A DNA stretch of 64,000 nucleotides from an uncultured Alphaproteobacteria bacterium (GCA_902587565.1 CACILT010000001.1:150866-214865); one strand, 5' to 3'. Counted from the first letter of the stretch, positions 23,764 through 33,131 are shown. Program-made: numbers and translations. The notes: generated by a model not told the origin, from the letters alone.

Positions 23764-24792
23764 TTATAAATAGAATTGGTGCCCAAACCATCTCCAATTT
23801 CCATCACTATCTTTAACAGTACAATTCATTCTTGATCTTCCAGGAGATAATTTTCTCGCAAGTCTTATCTCAATCCTTTCATTAAATTTATATACTTCCT
23901 TATCAACTTGACCTTTACTATCAAATACAAAACAATCTAGAGATTGAGCCTTCTTTTCATCAAGAAGAGAAAAACCTATGAATGGAGGGTTTTGATTAAT
24001 TGTTGGATTTTGAGGTATAAAGTCATAAACTCCTAAACCCTTGGATGATGCAGCAAACTTAACTCTATCTATTTCTCCATATCTTTCATTTAAGGAGAAC
24101 CTCGGCAGGTAATACATATTTGAAGTTTCATTAATTATTCCAGAATGCTGACCAAATGCAACTTTAAATTTATATTCTTTTACTAATTCAATAATTTCAT
24201 CTGTTGTTTCTCCATAAGGAAATGCAAATAAAGTTGGTATTTCTCCAAGTTCCTTTAAAAAAATTTTATTAGATGTTTCTAATTCATTTCTTATTTCTTC
24301 AATACTAATATCTGGCATATGAGCATGAGTATGTGAGTGTGCTCCAATTATCACACCTTCTTCTTTAAGTTTTCTTATTTGATCCCAGTTAATATATTTT
24401 TGATTATTTGAAATTGTTCCTGTTGTTACAAATAAGGTTACGGGAATATTATTTTTTTTAAATAGAGGCCAACCAACTTCTAGAAAAGATTTATCAGCAT
24501 CATCCACACTTATACCAATAGTATTTTCTGGAAGATCTCCATCATTGAGAATTGTATCAATGATAAAATCTAATGATTTAATAGTATATTTTTCTTTAGT
24601 TAGTTCTTCAATGTGACTGTTAAGTTGATCGATAGTAACACTTGTTGAGGGATATTTTGAAACTCCAAATTTATGATACATAAATACAGTAGCTGAATTT
24701 TTTACCTCATTTGCAAAAGTTCCACTTACTAATAAAAAAGTTAAAGAAATACTTTTTAAAAACAGCAATAAAATGTAGTTATGTAATTTCAT
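23764..24792 (-). CDS. Exported polysaccharide deacetylase (NodB homology domain)
   Basis: The 342-residue protein has an N-terminal signal (residues 1-27, ending TFA) and a NodB domain. ISVDDAD (D97, D98) supplies the base and metal aspartate, and AHSHTHAHMPD (H152, H156) the metal histidines. FAFPYGET is near residue 190. The family removes acetyl groups from N-acetylglucosamine polymers such as peptidoglycan. The C-terminal 90 residues form a separate region with two cysteines that I do not recognise. Its ATG directly abuts the ATG of tsaB, read the other way, so no promoter space exists between them. Confidence 0.87.
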   Translation of the reverse strand: MKLHNYILLLFLKSISLTFLLVSGTFANEVKNSATVFMYHKFGVSKYPSTSVTIDQLNSHIEELTKEKYTIKSLDFIIDTILNDGDLPENTIGISVDDADKSFLEVGWPLFKKNNIPVTLFVTTGTISNNQKYINWDQIRKLKEEGVIIGAHSHTHAHMPDISIEEIRNELETSNKIFLKELGEIPTLFAFPYGETTDEIIELVKEYKFKVAFGQHSGIINETSNMYYLPRFSLNERYGEIDRVKFAASSKGLGVYDFIPQNPTINQNPPFIGFSLLDEKKAQSLDCFVFDSKGQVDKEVYKFNERIEIRLARKLSPGRSRMNCTVKDSDGNWRWFGHQFYL

Positions 24793-25404
24793 ATGATATT
24801 ATTTCTAGATGTTATATCATCAATACCAGAGTTTTGTGTAATTGATGACAACAAAGTAATACTACAGGAGAAAATTATTAAAAACGAAACAGATAGGTTG
24901 AGTGATAATATAATACAATCTTATATAGCAATAGATAAACGTTTAAATTTAACACAAAATCTTAAAAAAATTTCCACAACAATCGGTCCTGGGTCTTATA
25001 CAAGTTTAAGAGTCGGTTCAGCATTTGTGTCTGGCCTCATGATATCACGTAAAATCCCTTATTATCCATTATCTATAGATGACATTTTAAACTTTATTTC
25101 AAAAAAATATTACAAAAAAAATCTTGGAGTTTTTATAACATCATCTAATAATCAGCAATTTATATGTTATAAAAATAACAATAACGTAATGGAATACAAT
25201 AAAATTGAAAATAATAAATACTCAATTCCAAAACATATTGAGCTAATTCTTTTTAATAAGACTGAAATTACTGAAAATAATCAATTAGAACAGATTAAGT
25301 TTTCTTTTTTTGAAGAATTTTACAAAAATTATAATAATTTAAACTTTAAAAAAAATATTATCATTAAACCAATTTATATATCAAATAATCAATTGTTAAA
25401 TTGA
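24793..25404 (+). CDS. tsaB: TsaB, tRNA threonylcarbamoyladenosine factor
   Basis: TsaB is the ASKHA-fold partner of TsaD in making t6A37 in tRNA. The 203-residue protein begins MILFLDVISSIPEFCVI, like other TsaB N-termini, and has TIGPGSYTSLRVGSAFVSGL near 62-82, the family signature. The C-terminal half is degenerate and lysine-asparagine rich. The start is the first possible codon and touches the start of the divergent deacetylase gene. It overlaps rimI by 4 bases. Confidence 0.88.
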   Translation: MILFLDVISSIPEFCVIDDNKVILQEKIIKNETDRLSDNIIQSYIAIDKRLNLTQNLKKISTTIGPGSYTSLRVGSAFVSGLMISRKIPYYPLSIDDILNFISKKYYKKNLGVFITSSNNQQFICYKNNNNVMEYNKIENNKYSIPKHIELILFNKTEITENNQLEQIKFSFFEEFYKNYNNLNFKKNIIIKPIYISNNQLLN

Positions 25405-25880
25405 ACAGTATTAGCCTAATAAATAAAGAGAAGCTATCTTCAATCATTAAGTTTATGGATGATAACAGTAATGAATTTAATTATTTTAAAAAGATAGGAT
25501 GGAATTTAAAAAATATTGAAAGCCAATTTAACAAAGTTAATAATTACTCTCTTGGATATTTTAAAGCTAATAACCTTGTAGGACTTCTAATTGGTGATGC
25601 AATTAAAAATGATAAAGATTATAAATTAGAGTTACATATTTTATTTATATCAAAAGATCAAAGAAGAAAACAAATTGCGACAAAATTATTAAATTATGTT
25701 GAGGCAAATAAAATTAAATTTTCACAGATTTTCATTGAAGTTGCTGAAGATAATTTAGATGCAATAAGTTTTTACAAAAAAAACAACTTTGTTTTTTTAA
25801 ATTTTAGACATAATTATTATAAATATAATAATAGAAATGTTCATGCTAAATGCTTTATAAAAAAAATTAATCATGAGTGA
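25401..25880 (+). CDS. rimI: RimI-like GNAT acetyltransferase
   Basis: This 159-residue GNAT protein has the acetyl-CoA loop SKDQRRKQIATKLL near 83-96 and the closing AISFYKKNNFVFLNFRHNYY, as in RimI, which acetylates the N-terminus of ribosomal protein S18. It starts with TTG at 25401, overlapping the tsaB stop by four bases. No ATG lies early enough to keep the fold. The tsaB-rimI pairing is conserved in many bacteria and supports the call. Confidence 0.85.
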   Translation: MNSISLINKEKLSSIIKFMDDNSNEFNYFKKIGWNLKNIESQFNKVNNYSLGYFKANNLVGLLIGDAIKNDKDYKLELHILFISKDQRRKQIATKLLNYVEANKIKFSQIFIEVAEDNLDAISFYKKNNFVFLNFRHNYYKYNNRNVHAKCFIKKINHE

Positions 25881-27174
25881 TAAGTATATTTATATAAAAT
25901 CATACGGCTGTCAGATGAATGTATACGATAGTAACCGTATTAAAGATTTATTTTCAAATAAGGGATATAAAGTAACTGACGATATTTCAAAGGCAGATTT
26001 AACTGTTTTGAATACTTGTCACATTAGAGAAAAGGCAGTTGAGAAAGTTTATTCTGATATTGGCAGGGTTAAAAAAATTAAAGATAAAAAACAGAACATG
26101 AAATTAGTGGTTGCTGGTTGTGTAGCTCAAGCAGAGGGTCTTGAGATAAAAAAAAGATCACCATCAGTTGATTATGTTGTAGGTCCACAATCTTATCACA
26201 AACTTCCTGACATGATCGATAGAGTAGACGAAGTAGAAAATAGTGAATTTTTACAAAATGAAAAATTTAAAAACTTAATTTTTAAATCTTCAAATTTATC
26301 ATCTGAATTTTTATCTATTCAAGAAGGATGTGACAAATTCTGTTCTTTCTGCGTAGTGCCATATACCAGAGGGCCAGAATTTTCTAGACCAGTTAATAAT
26401 ATTGTAGAGGAGACAAAGAAATATGTTGCAAACGGGATTAAAGAAATAATTTTATTAGGTCAAAATGTTAATGCTTATCACGGAATAGGTAATGATGGGA
26501 AATCAAAAGATCTAGCTTATTTGATAAATAAAATTGGTGAAATCGAAGAAATTAAGAGGATTAGATATATGACATCTCATCCTATTGATATGAAAGATAC
26601 TCTAATCAATGCTCATGCCAATAATTCAAAACTAATGCCATTCCTTCATTTACCTATTCAATCTGGCTCCGATAAAATTTTAAAAAAAATGAACAGAAAA
26701 CATACAGTTGACGATTATTTAAAAATTGTAGAAAAAATAAGAAATGTCCGTCCAGATATTGCTCTTTCATCAGATTTTATTGTCGGTTTTCCAGAAGAAA
26801 CAGATAAAGATTTTGAGGATACAATGAAATTTATTGAAAAAGTTAATTTTGTTATTGCTTACTCATTTATTTATAGTCCGAGACCAGGAACACCTGCTCA
26901 AAATAAAGATAATATTAGTATATTAGATAAAAAAGCACGCTTAAGTGCATTGCAATCTTTACTTACACAACAACAAATAAATTTCAATAAGTCATTCGTT
27001 AATAAAAGTATGGAAATATTATTTGAAAAAATTGGAAGACATAAAGATCAATTTATAGGCCGTACAATTTATAATCAAAGTACATTTATTAATTCCAAAA
27101 AAGATTTACTTAATCAAATTATGAATGTTAAAATTATAAACTCAACTAATTTTGCTCTTGAATGTCAGATATAG
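25873..27174 (+). CDS. miaB: tRNA 2-methylthio-N6-isopentenyladenosine synthase MiaB
   Basis: MiaB is a radical SAM methylthiotransferase acting on i6A37 of tRNA. The 433-residue protein has the three N-terminal cluster cysteines (SYGCQMN, LNTCHIRE, VAGCVAQ) and the radical SAM triad CDKFCSFC near 155-162. A TRAM domain closes the C-terminus and is somewhat short. It overlaps rimI by 8 bases and ybeZ by 13. A fur-type regulator gene often stands before miaB in related alphaproteobacteria and is absent here. Confidence 0.95.
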   Translation: MSDKYIYIKSYGCQMNVYDSNRIKDLFSNKGYKVTDDISKADLTVLNTCHIREKAVEKVYSDIGRVKKIKDKKQNMKLVVAGCVAQAEGLEIKKRSPSVDYVVGPQSYHKLPDMIDRVDEVENSEFLQNEKFKNLIFKSSNLSSEFLSIQEGCDKFCSFCVVPYTRGPEFSRPVNNIVEETKKYVANGIKEIILLGQNVNAYHGIGNDGKSKDLAYLINKIGEIEEIKRIRYMTSHPIDMKDTLINAHANNSKLMPFLHLPIQSGSDKILKKMNRKHTVDDYLKIVEKIRNVRPDIALSSDFIVGFPEETDKDFEDTMKFIEKVNFVIAYSFIYSPRPGTPAQNKDNISILDKKARLSALQSLLTQQQINFNKSFVNKSMEILFEKIGRHKDQFIGRTIYNQSTFINSKKDLLNQIMNVKIINSTNFALECQI

Positions 27175-28121
27175 TAAATAAGAAAGAAAATCTGGAATTA
27201 GAATTAGATGATAATACAATTTTAAGTAATTTATTTGGAATTAATGATAGAAATTTATCTCTTATAGAACAGATTAATCAAGTTAAAATTCAATATCGTG
27301 GAAATAAAATTAAAATCTCAGGTAATAAAAAATCAATTTTTGAAACTAAGAAAACTATTCTTAATTTATTTAAAGAAGCACAAAATGGTGCTGAGATAGA
27401 TGAGGATAGAATAAGAGATAATAAAAGCTTAATATCTATGAATATAAAAACAGACAAACAGATGGATCTATTTATTCAAACTAAAAAAAGAAAAATTATA
27501 CCAAGAACTGAAATACAAAACAAATATCTACAATTACTAAATACTAAAAACATTACATTTGCTATTGGTCCAGCTGGAACTGGAAAAACTTATTTGGCTG
27601 TCGCGAAAGCCGTTTCAGCTCTCCAAGATGGAAAAGTAAATAAAATTATTTTATCCAGGCCAGCTGTTGAAGCTGGTGAAAAATTAGGTTTTCTTCCAGG
27701 GGATTTAAAAGAAAAAGTAGATCCATTTTTAAGACCTATTTATGATGCTTTATATTCAATGCTTCCCTATGAACAAGTGGAAAAAAAATTACTTAATAAT
27801 ACAATTGAAATAGCACCTATCGCATTTATGAGAGGAAGAACTCTTGAAGATTGTTTTATAATTTTAGATGAAGCTCAAAATACAACAAAAACACAAATGA
27901 AAATGTTTTTAACAAGATTAGGTAAAAATAGTCAAATGGTAGTTGTGGGTGATATTACGCAGATCGATCTTGTAAGTGAAAAAGATTCAGGGCTTAAGGA
28001 TGCATTAAAAAAATTAAATAAAGTAAGTGATATAGGTTTTATTGAATTATCAGAAAAGGATGTTATTCGACATGATTTAGTAAAAAAAATTATTAATGCA
28101 TATGAAAAATATAAAAGTTGA
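27162..28121 (+). CDS. ybeZ: PhoH-like ATPase YbeZ
   Basis: The 319-residue protein has a KH-like N-terminal part (about 40-80) and a PhoH P-loop ATPase domain with Walker A GPAGTGKTYLAVAKA near 131-145 and Walker B CFIILDEAQN near residue 224. YbeZ works with YbeY in ribosome and RNA maturation. The name PhoH does not mean phosphate control here; the gene sits in the conserved miaB-ybeZ-ybeY-corC-lnt order. It overlaps miaB by 13 bases and ybeY by about 26. Confidence 0.93.
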   Translation: MSDIVNKKENLELELDDNTILSNLFGINDRNLSLIEQINQVKIQYRGNKIKISGNKKSIFETKKTILNLFKEAQNGAEIDEDRIRDNKSLISMNIKTDKQMDLFIQTKKRKIIPRTEIQNKYLQLLNTKNITFAIGPAGTGKTYLAVAKAVSALQDGKVNKIILSRPAVEAGEKLGFLPGDLKEKVDPFLRPIYDALYSMLPYEQVEKKLLNNTIEIAPIAFMRGRTLEDCFIILDEAQNTTKTQMKMFLTRLGKNSQMVVVGDITQIDLVSEKDSGLKDALKKLNKVSDIGFIELSEKDVIRHDLVKKIINAYEKYKS

Positions 28122-28575
28122 TTTTTTTTCTGAATCAAAAAAATGGCCAAGGCGAATGCCCAAAATTAAAATTATTACAAAAAAAACTATAAATAAGATG
28201 CTATCTTATTTTAAAAAAGATCATAAATTCGAATTAAATATAATCTTAACTGATAAATCAAAAATGATAAGACTTAATAAAACCTATAAAAATACACAAT
28301 CAGACACAGATGTTCTTACTTTTATATCAAAGAATTCAAATAAAAATGTTGGCAAAATTTTATATTGTGATATTTTTTTCTCTATACATACTATTGAAAA
28401 ATTTACACGTAGGAATAATGTTAGCATATATGATCATTTTAACCATTTACTAATCCATAGTTTATTACATGTTAACGGATACGATCACAAAAAAAATTTA
28501 GATTTTAAGAAAATGAAAAAAGAGGAGATAAAAATTTTAGGATCATTTGGAATTAATGATCCTTACACAATTTAA
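28096..28575 (+). CDS. ybeY: Endoribonuclease YbeY
   Basis: YbeY is a zinc enzyme for rRNA 3-prime maturation and 70S quality control. The 159-residue protein ends in the H3xH5xH type motif HSLLHVNGYDHKK near 131-143. SDTDVLTF near 74-81 is the second conserved block. Start codons at 28096 and 28102 are both possible, each inside the end of ybeZ. It abuts corC, with its last base shared with the corC start. Confidence 0.93.
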   Translation: MHMKNIKVDFFSESKKWPRRMPKIKIITKKTINKMLSYFKKDHKFELNIILTDKSKMIRLNKTYKNTQSDTDVLTFISKNSNKNVGKILYCDIFFSIHTIEKFTRRNNVSIYDHFNHLLIHSLLHVNGYDHKKNLDFKKMKKEEIKILGSFGINDPYTI

Positions 28576-29423
28576 TGAATACAAATAACTCTGATAAAAC
28601 ATCAAGCTGGAAAAATTGGATAATTAAAAAATTACTATCTAATGATTCAACAAAAGAAGATATCTTAAATTTTATCGCAAATGATAAAGATGATAAAGAG
28701 CTTGAAGATCTTAATGACAATAATGAAAAAAATCTAATTAAGAATATTGTAAATCTGAATGAAAAAAGCGTAGAAGATTTGATGATACCAAGAAGTGAAA
28801 TAATTGCTCTAGATCATGATAAATCTTATAATGAAATTTTAGAAGTCATTAAAGAAGAAGGACATTCTAGATTTCCAGTATACAAAAAAAATATTGATAA
28901 TGTAATTGGTTTCTTTCACATAAAAGATTTTATTAAATCTTCACAAGGCTCATTTCAAATGAATGAAATTATAAGAGATGTTTTATATGTTGCACCAAAA
29001 TCACCGATTTTAGATTTGCTCAAAACAATGAGATCTTCAAGGATTCATATAGGACTTGTCGTAGATGGAGTTGGAGGTGTAGATGGATTGGTTACAATAG
29101 AAGATTTAGTTGAAGAAATTGTTGGCGAGATAGAAGATGAACATGATGCTGAAGATGAGGAAGAATTAGTTTATAAAAAAACAGATAATTCCATAACTGT
29201 AGATGCTAGTTACAGAGTAGAAGATTTAGAGGAATTTTTTTCTATTAATATTCCTAGAAATGCAGATGATGAATCTTATTCTGTAGGTGGTCTAGTATAT
29301 GAGAAAATAAACAGGATACCAAAAAATAATGAAATTATAGATTTTAATGATGAGCTTAGAATCAAAATTGTTAAATCAAACAATAGAAAAATTGAAATAG
29401 TTGAAGTAAATAAAAATAATTGA
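28575..29423 (+). CDS. corC: CorC/HlyC-type CBS-domain protein
   Basis: The 282-residue protein has no membrane helix. It has a paired CBS module from about 65 (VEDLMIPRSEIIALD, SRFPVYKKNIDNVIGFFHIKD) to about 190, and a C-terminal CorC_HlyC transporter-associated domain. This cytosolic form is linked to cobalt/magnesium efflux or, more generally, membrane ion control. The order ybeY-corC-lnt is conserved across proteobacteria. Its stop overlaps the TTG start of lnt. Confidence 0.93.
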   Translation: MNTNNSDKTSSWKNWIIKKLLSNDSTKEDILNFIANDKDDKELEDLNDNNEKNLIKNIVNLNEKSVEDLMIPRSEIIALDHDKSYNEILEVIKEEGHSRFPVYKKNIDNVIGFFHIKDFIKSSQGSFQMNEIIRDVLYVAPKSPILDLLKTMRSSRIHIGLVVDGVGGVDGLVTIEDLVEEIVGEIEDEHDAEDEEELVYKKTDNSITVDASYRVEDLEEFFSINIPRNADDESYSVGGLVYEKINRIPKNNEIIDFNDELRIKIVKSNNRKIEIVEVNKNN

Positions 29424-30868
29424 GCATTTTAATTTATTTAATTTTAGGACTTCTAACATCGCTTTTATTTCCTCCATATTTTTTCTTACCATTAGGATTT
29501 ATAATTTTCCCTTTTCTTTGTTTTCTCTTAGATTTAAATAGAAAAAATAATAGTGATTTAAATATTTTTAAAAATTTTTCTTTTTTTGGCTTTGGGTTTT
29601 TTATAAGTTATTTATTTTGGGTTCAAAATCCCTTTTTTGTTTTTGAAGAAACAAAAAATTTTTTCCTAATTTTTTTATTATTAATAATTTTATTATCTTT
29701 AATTTTAAGTTTAGTTTTTACATTAATTTTAATGATAGGAAAAAATATTCCAATAATACTTTTAATTCCATTTATGTTTACTATTAGTGAATATATAATT
29801 TCAATAATTTTTTATGGATTTCCTTGGTTTACATTTTCCTTGGTTGCTTCTAGTAATGAATATCTACTTGTTTTTTTAAAGTTTTTCGGAACGTTAATCT
29901 CTAGTTATTTGATAATCCAGATATTTTGTATACCTTTCATTTTTTTTACTAAAGTAAACCTTAAAGGAATAAGAAATTTATCAATTATTATTATTTTACC
30001 AATATTTTTTTTAATGATATCTAATGTTTACTTTAAAAACAATAATTTTAAAACTAACACAATAGATTTAGAAGTTTTCCAATTAAATTTTAAAAATAAT
30101 GATCAATCTTTAACACCAGAAAAAAAACTAAATATAATAATTAATAATATTAAAAAAAGTACTGCAGATTTATTAATATTTGGTGAAAATAATTTCCCCT
30201 ATCTTTTAGATGATCTTGATTTAAAAATATTAAAAGACTTTTTAAAAGAACATCAAGTATTGATTATAGGTGCTACAAGATTTGAAACAAATAAATATTA
30301 CAATAGTTTAATCTATATCACTAAATCAAAGGTATCTTACTTTGACAAAAAAATACTTGTTCCTTTTGGAGAATTCTTACCACTTAGAGAGTCACTAACT
30401 TTTTTAGAAAGTATCGCTGGCTTAGACGATTATTCAAAAGGTAAGCAAGAAAGAATAATTAATTTACCAAATAATATAAGTTTTATTCCTGTAATTTGTT
30501 ATGAAATAGTTTTTTATTGGAAGTTATTGAATAAATCAAATTACAAAAGTAATTTTATTATAAATATAACTAATGATTTTTGGTTTGGTAAATATATAGG
30601 ACCATATCAGCATTTCTATTTAACTAGAATCAGAGCTGCAGAGTTTAACAAACCAATAATACGTGTATCTAATAATGGAATATCTGCTGTGATAGATAAT
30701 AATGGTACTATAATAAAAAAAACTAAACTAAATAATACTGAAAAGTTACAACATAAATTATTTTTTCAAGAAAATATTAATTTTGTTAATCAGCATTTAA
30801 TATTAAAGATTTATTTTTTTATTATATTTATTTTGATTTCTTTCTATTATTTAAGAAAAAATGTTTAG
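29420..30868 (+). CDS. lnt: Apolipoprotein N-acyltransferase Lnt
   Basis: Lnt adds the third acyl chain to outer-membrane lipoproteins. The 482-residue protein has about seven N-terminal helices and a periplasmic nitrilase domain. The catalytic set is E in LIFGENNFP, K in KKILVPFGEFLP and C in PVICYEIVF; a C-terminal helix follows. It starts with TTG at 29420, overlapping the corC stop by four bases. The metK gene that often follows lnt in alphaproteobacteria is absent, and trmB overlaps its end by 8 bases. Confidence 0.93.
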   Translation: MSILIYLILGLLTSLLFPPYFFLPLGFIIFPFLCFLLDLNRKNNSDLNIFKNFSFFGFGFFISYLFWVQNPFFVFEETKNFFLIFLLLIILLSLILSLVFTLILMIGKNIPIILLIPFMFTISEYIISIIFYGFPWFTFSLVASSNEYLLVFLKFFGTLISSYLIIQIFCIPFIFFTKVNLKGIRNLSIIIILPIFFLMISNVYFKNNNFKTNTIDLEVFQLNFKNNDQSLTPEKKLNIIINNIKKSTADLLIFGENNFPYLLDDLDLKILKDFLKEHQVLIIGATRFETNKYYNSLIYITKSKVSYFDKKILVPFGEFLPLRESLTFLESIAGLDDYSKGKQERIINLPNNISFIPVICYEIVFYWKLLNKSNYKSNFIINITNDFWFGKYIGPYQHFYLTRIRAAEFNKPIIRVSNNGISAVIDNNGTIIKKTKLNNTEKLQHKLFFQENINFVNQHLILKIYFFIIFILISFYYLRKNV

Positions 30869-31517
30869 TAGCAAATACACAAATCGATTATTTGGAAGGA
30901 CAAGAGGAAGAAGTAAGAAAAAAATTAATTTAAAAAATTATTATGAAAAAGTTAATAAATATAAGTTTCAAAATTTTAATGAAAGATCAGAATACATTTT
31001 AGATGTAGGCACAGGTTATGGTGAAACCAGTATATTTCTTGCAAAGCAGTTTCCAGATAAAACTGTTATTTCTTGTGAAAAATATATTGATGGAAATATA
31101 CTCTTAATTAAAAAAATCGAAAACAATATAATAAACAATATTCAGTTACATGTTGGAAATGTCTATGACGTTTTAGAAATTACAAATAAAAGATATTTTA
31201 GACTTGTATGGATATTTTTCCCTGATCCATGGCCAAAAAATAGGCACGCTAAAAGAAGATTAATAACTAGTGATTTTTTAATTAAACTTCATGAAATTTT
31301 AAAAGAAAATAGTGAGATATATATAGCTACGGACTCAACAGTTTATATAAGATTTATTTTAAATTCTATTTACAATTGCAAGAACTATTTTCTCTGGGTG
31401 AACCATTCTGAAATGAATTTAGACATAAAAGATTATTTCAATATTGAGACGAAATATTATAAAAAAGCAATTAATTCTTATAGAAAACCATCTTTATTCA
31501 TTTTAAGAAAATTATAA
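30861..31517 (+). CDS. trmB: tRNA (guanine-N7)-methyltransferase TrmB
   Basis: TrmB methylates G46 of tRNA. The 218-residue protein has the SAM loop ILDVGTGYGETSIFLA near 46-61 and the family signature IFFPDPWPKNRHAKRR near 117-132. It overlaps lnt by 8 bases. It is followed not by rimP, as in most relatives, but by two hairpins and nusA. Confidence 0.95.
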   Translation: MFSSKYTNRLFGRTRGRSKKKINLKNYYEKVNKYKFQNFNERSEYILDVGTGYGETSIFLAKQFPDKTVISCEKYIDGNILLIKKIENNIINNIQLHVGNVYDVLEITNKRYFRLVWIFFPDPWPKNRHAKRRLITSDFLIKLHEILKENSEIYIATDSTVYIRFILNSIYNCKNYFLWVNHSEMNLDIKDYFNIETKYYKKAINSYRKPSLFILRKL

Positions 31518-31535
31518 GCTTGAAATTTCCCAAAA

Positions 31536-31558
31536 TATTAATATACGCAATATTAATA
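31536..31558 (+). repeat. Nine-base AT inverted repeat before nusA
   Basis: TATTAATAT (31536-31544) and ATATTAATA (31550-31558) are perfect inverted arms around the loop ACGCA. It directly precedes the G-C-rich terminator hairpin in front of nusA, so the trmB-nusA spacer folds as two tandem hairpins. Confidence 0.7.
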
Positions 31559-31559
31559 A

Positions 31560-31583
31560 GGTGGGTTATCCCACCTTTTTTTT
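31560..31583 (+). terminator. Intrinsic terminator immediately before nusA
   Basis: GGTGGG (31560-31565), loop TTAT and CCCACC (31570-31575) form a perfect stem followed by eight T residues. The T-run ends only 6 bases before the nusA ATG, so transcripts from upstream would stop just short of nusA. It may end the tsaB-trmB operon or act as an attenuator of nusA. TATAAT (31583-31588) overlaps its end and could be a -10 element. Confidence 0.85.
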
Positions 31584-31589
31584 ATAATT

Positions 31590-33122
31590 ATGGCAAAAAA
31601 AAAATATAATGTAATTAGAGAGGAAATGCTCCAAGTTGCATCTAATGTAGCGCAAGAAAAAAATATAGATCAAGATGCAGTCTTTTCTGCAATGGAACAA
31701 GCTTTGGAAAAATCTGCAAGGGTTAAATATGGTCAAGAGATTGATATTAGAATATCAATAAATAGAGAATCAGGCGATATAAAGCTAAATTCGTATCTTG
31801 AAGTAGTTGATCATATTAGTGAGGAAATGCAATCTAGACAAATATTATTAGAGGATGCAAAAAAAATTGACTCAAACATTAGCTTAGGGGAATTTATTAT
31901 AAAAGAACTACCACCAATAGAATTAGGAAGAGTAGCGGCTCAAAATGCAAAAGGTGTTATTATCCAAAAAGTTAGAGAGGCAGATAAAACAAATCAATAT
32001 GAAGAATATAAAGATAAGATTGGTGAGGTAGCTGTTGGAATTGTAAAAAGAATTGAATTTGGAAATCTCATTATTGATTTAGGCAAAAGCGAAGCAATTA
32101 TTAAAAGAGAAGAATTAATACCAAGAGAAACTTTTAAAAATGGTGACAGAATTAGGGCCTACATTTATGAAGTAAAAAATGATGTTAAAGGTTATCAAGT
32201 TTTTTTATCAAGAACACATCCGCAATTCTTAGCAAAACTTTTCTTCCAAGAAGTTCCTGAAATTTATGAAGGTGTAATTACTGTAAAAAGTGTGGCTAGG
32301 GATCCAGGATCTAGAGCAAAAATAAGTGTTTATACAGAAGATTCAACAATAGATCCTGTCGGAGCCTGTGTTGGTATGAGAGGGTCAAGAGTACAGGCTG
32401 TTGTAAACGAACTACAAGGTGAAAAAATAGATATTGTTACATGGTCCGATAATCAAGCAACCTTTTTAGCTAATGCGCTTGCTCCTGCTGAAGTAAGTAA
32501 AATTTTTTTATATGAAGAAAAGAATAAAGTTGAGGTTGTTATTCCTGATGATCAACTTAGCTTAGCAATAGGAAGAAAAGGTCAAAATGTAAAACTAGCT
32601 TCAAATCTTACAGCATTAGAAATAGATATACTAACTGAAGATGAAGAGTCTGAAAGAAGGCAACAGGAATTTAAAGAAAAAAGCTTGCTTTTATCTGAAT
32701 TACTAGATGTTGAAGATGTTATAGCTCAATTACTCGTAACAGATGGTTACACAACAATTGACTCCATAGCTACAGAAACTTTAGAAAATATTGAAAGAAT
32801 TGAAGGATTTGATTCGAATTTAGCGAAAGAGATAATAGAAAGATCAAAGTCATACATAAAAGAAAAAGAAGAAGAAAATCTTAAGCTTATTAATGAAAAT
32901 ATAAGTGATGAAAAACTGAAGAGCCTAAAAGGTATGAGCAATGATATATTAGCTGAGTTAGTCAAAGCTAAAATATACGATGTAAATGCCTTTGCGGATT
33001 TAGCAACATTTGAATTAATTGATAAAGAAGAGGGTATTTTAAAAAATTTAGAATTAGATGAAGAAGTTGCAAATAATATGATTATGGAAGCTAGAAGCTT
33101 TTGGTCAGATAATGAAGATTAA
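31590..33122 (+). CDS. nusA: Transcription termination/antitermination factor NusA
   Basis: NusA binds RNA polymerase and modulates pausing, termination and antitermination. The 510-residue protein has the N-terminal polymerase-binding domain, an S1 domain (VAVGIVKRIEFGNLIIDLG near 145-163), two KH domains (ACVGMRGSRVQAVVNEL near 256; IGRKGQNVKLASNL near 327) and two C-terminal helix-hairpin-helix-rich repeats. The start at 31590 gives the short N-terminal extension usual in alphaproteobacteria. An ATG at 31626 has an AGAGAGGA stretch before it and would fit a promoter at TATAAT 31583-31588. rimP is missing upstream and ylxR downstream. Confidence 0.95.
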   Translation: MAKKKYNVIREEMLQVASNVAQEKNIDQDAVFSAMEQALEKSARVKYGQEIDIRISINRESGDIKLNSYLEVVDHISEEMQSRQILLEDAKKIDSNISLGEFIIKELPPIELGRVAAQNAKGVIIQKVREADKTNQYEEYKDKIGEVAVGIVKRIEFGNLIIDLGKSEAIIKREELIPRETFKNGDRIRAYIYEVKNDVKGYQVFLSRTHPQFLAKLFFQEVPEIYEGVITVKSVARDPGSRAKISVYTEDSTIDPVGACVGMRGSRVQAVVNELQGEKIDIVTWSDNQATFLANALAPAEVSKIFLYEEKNKVEVVIPDDQLSLAIGRKGQNVKLASNLTALEIDILTEDEESERRQQEFKEKSLLLSELLDVEDVIAQLLVTDGYTTIDSIATETLENIERIEGFDSNLAKEIIERSKSYIKEKEEENLKLINENISDEKLKSLKGMSNDILAELVKAKIYDVNAFADLATFELIDKEEGILKNLELDEEVANNMIMEARSFWSDNED

Positions 33123-33131
33123 GGATAAAAA

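Noticed and set aside
27162-28121. Reading the PhoH-like gene as part of the phosphate response
   Set aside because: It lies in the conserved miaB-ybeZ-ybeY-corC-lnt order, far from the Pho genes, with no Pho-box-like site; the name is historical.
31518-31589. A remnant of rimP between trmB and nusA
   Set aside because: The 72-base spacer holds only the two hairpins and has no coding similarity that I can see.
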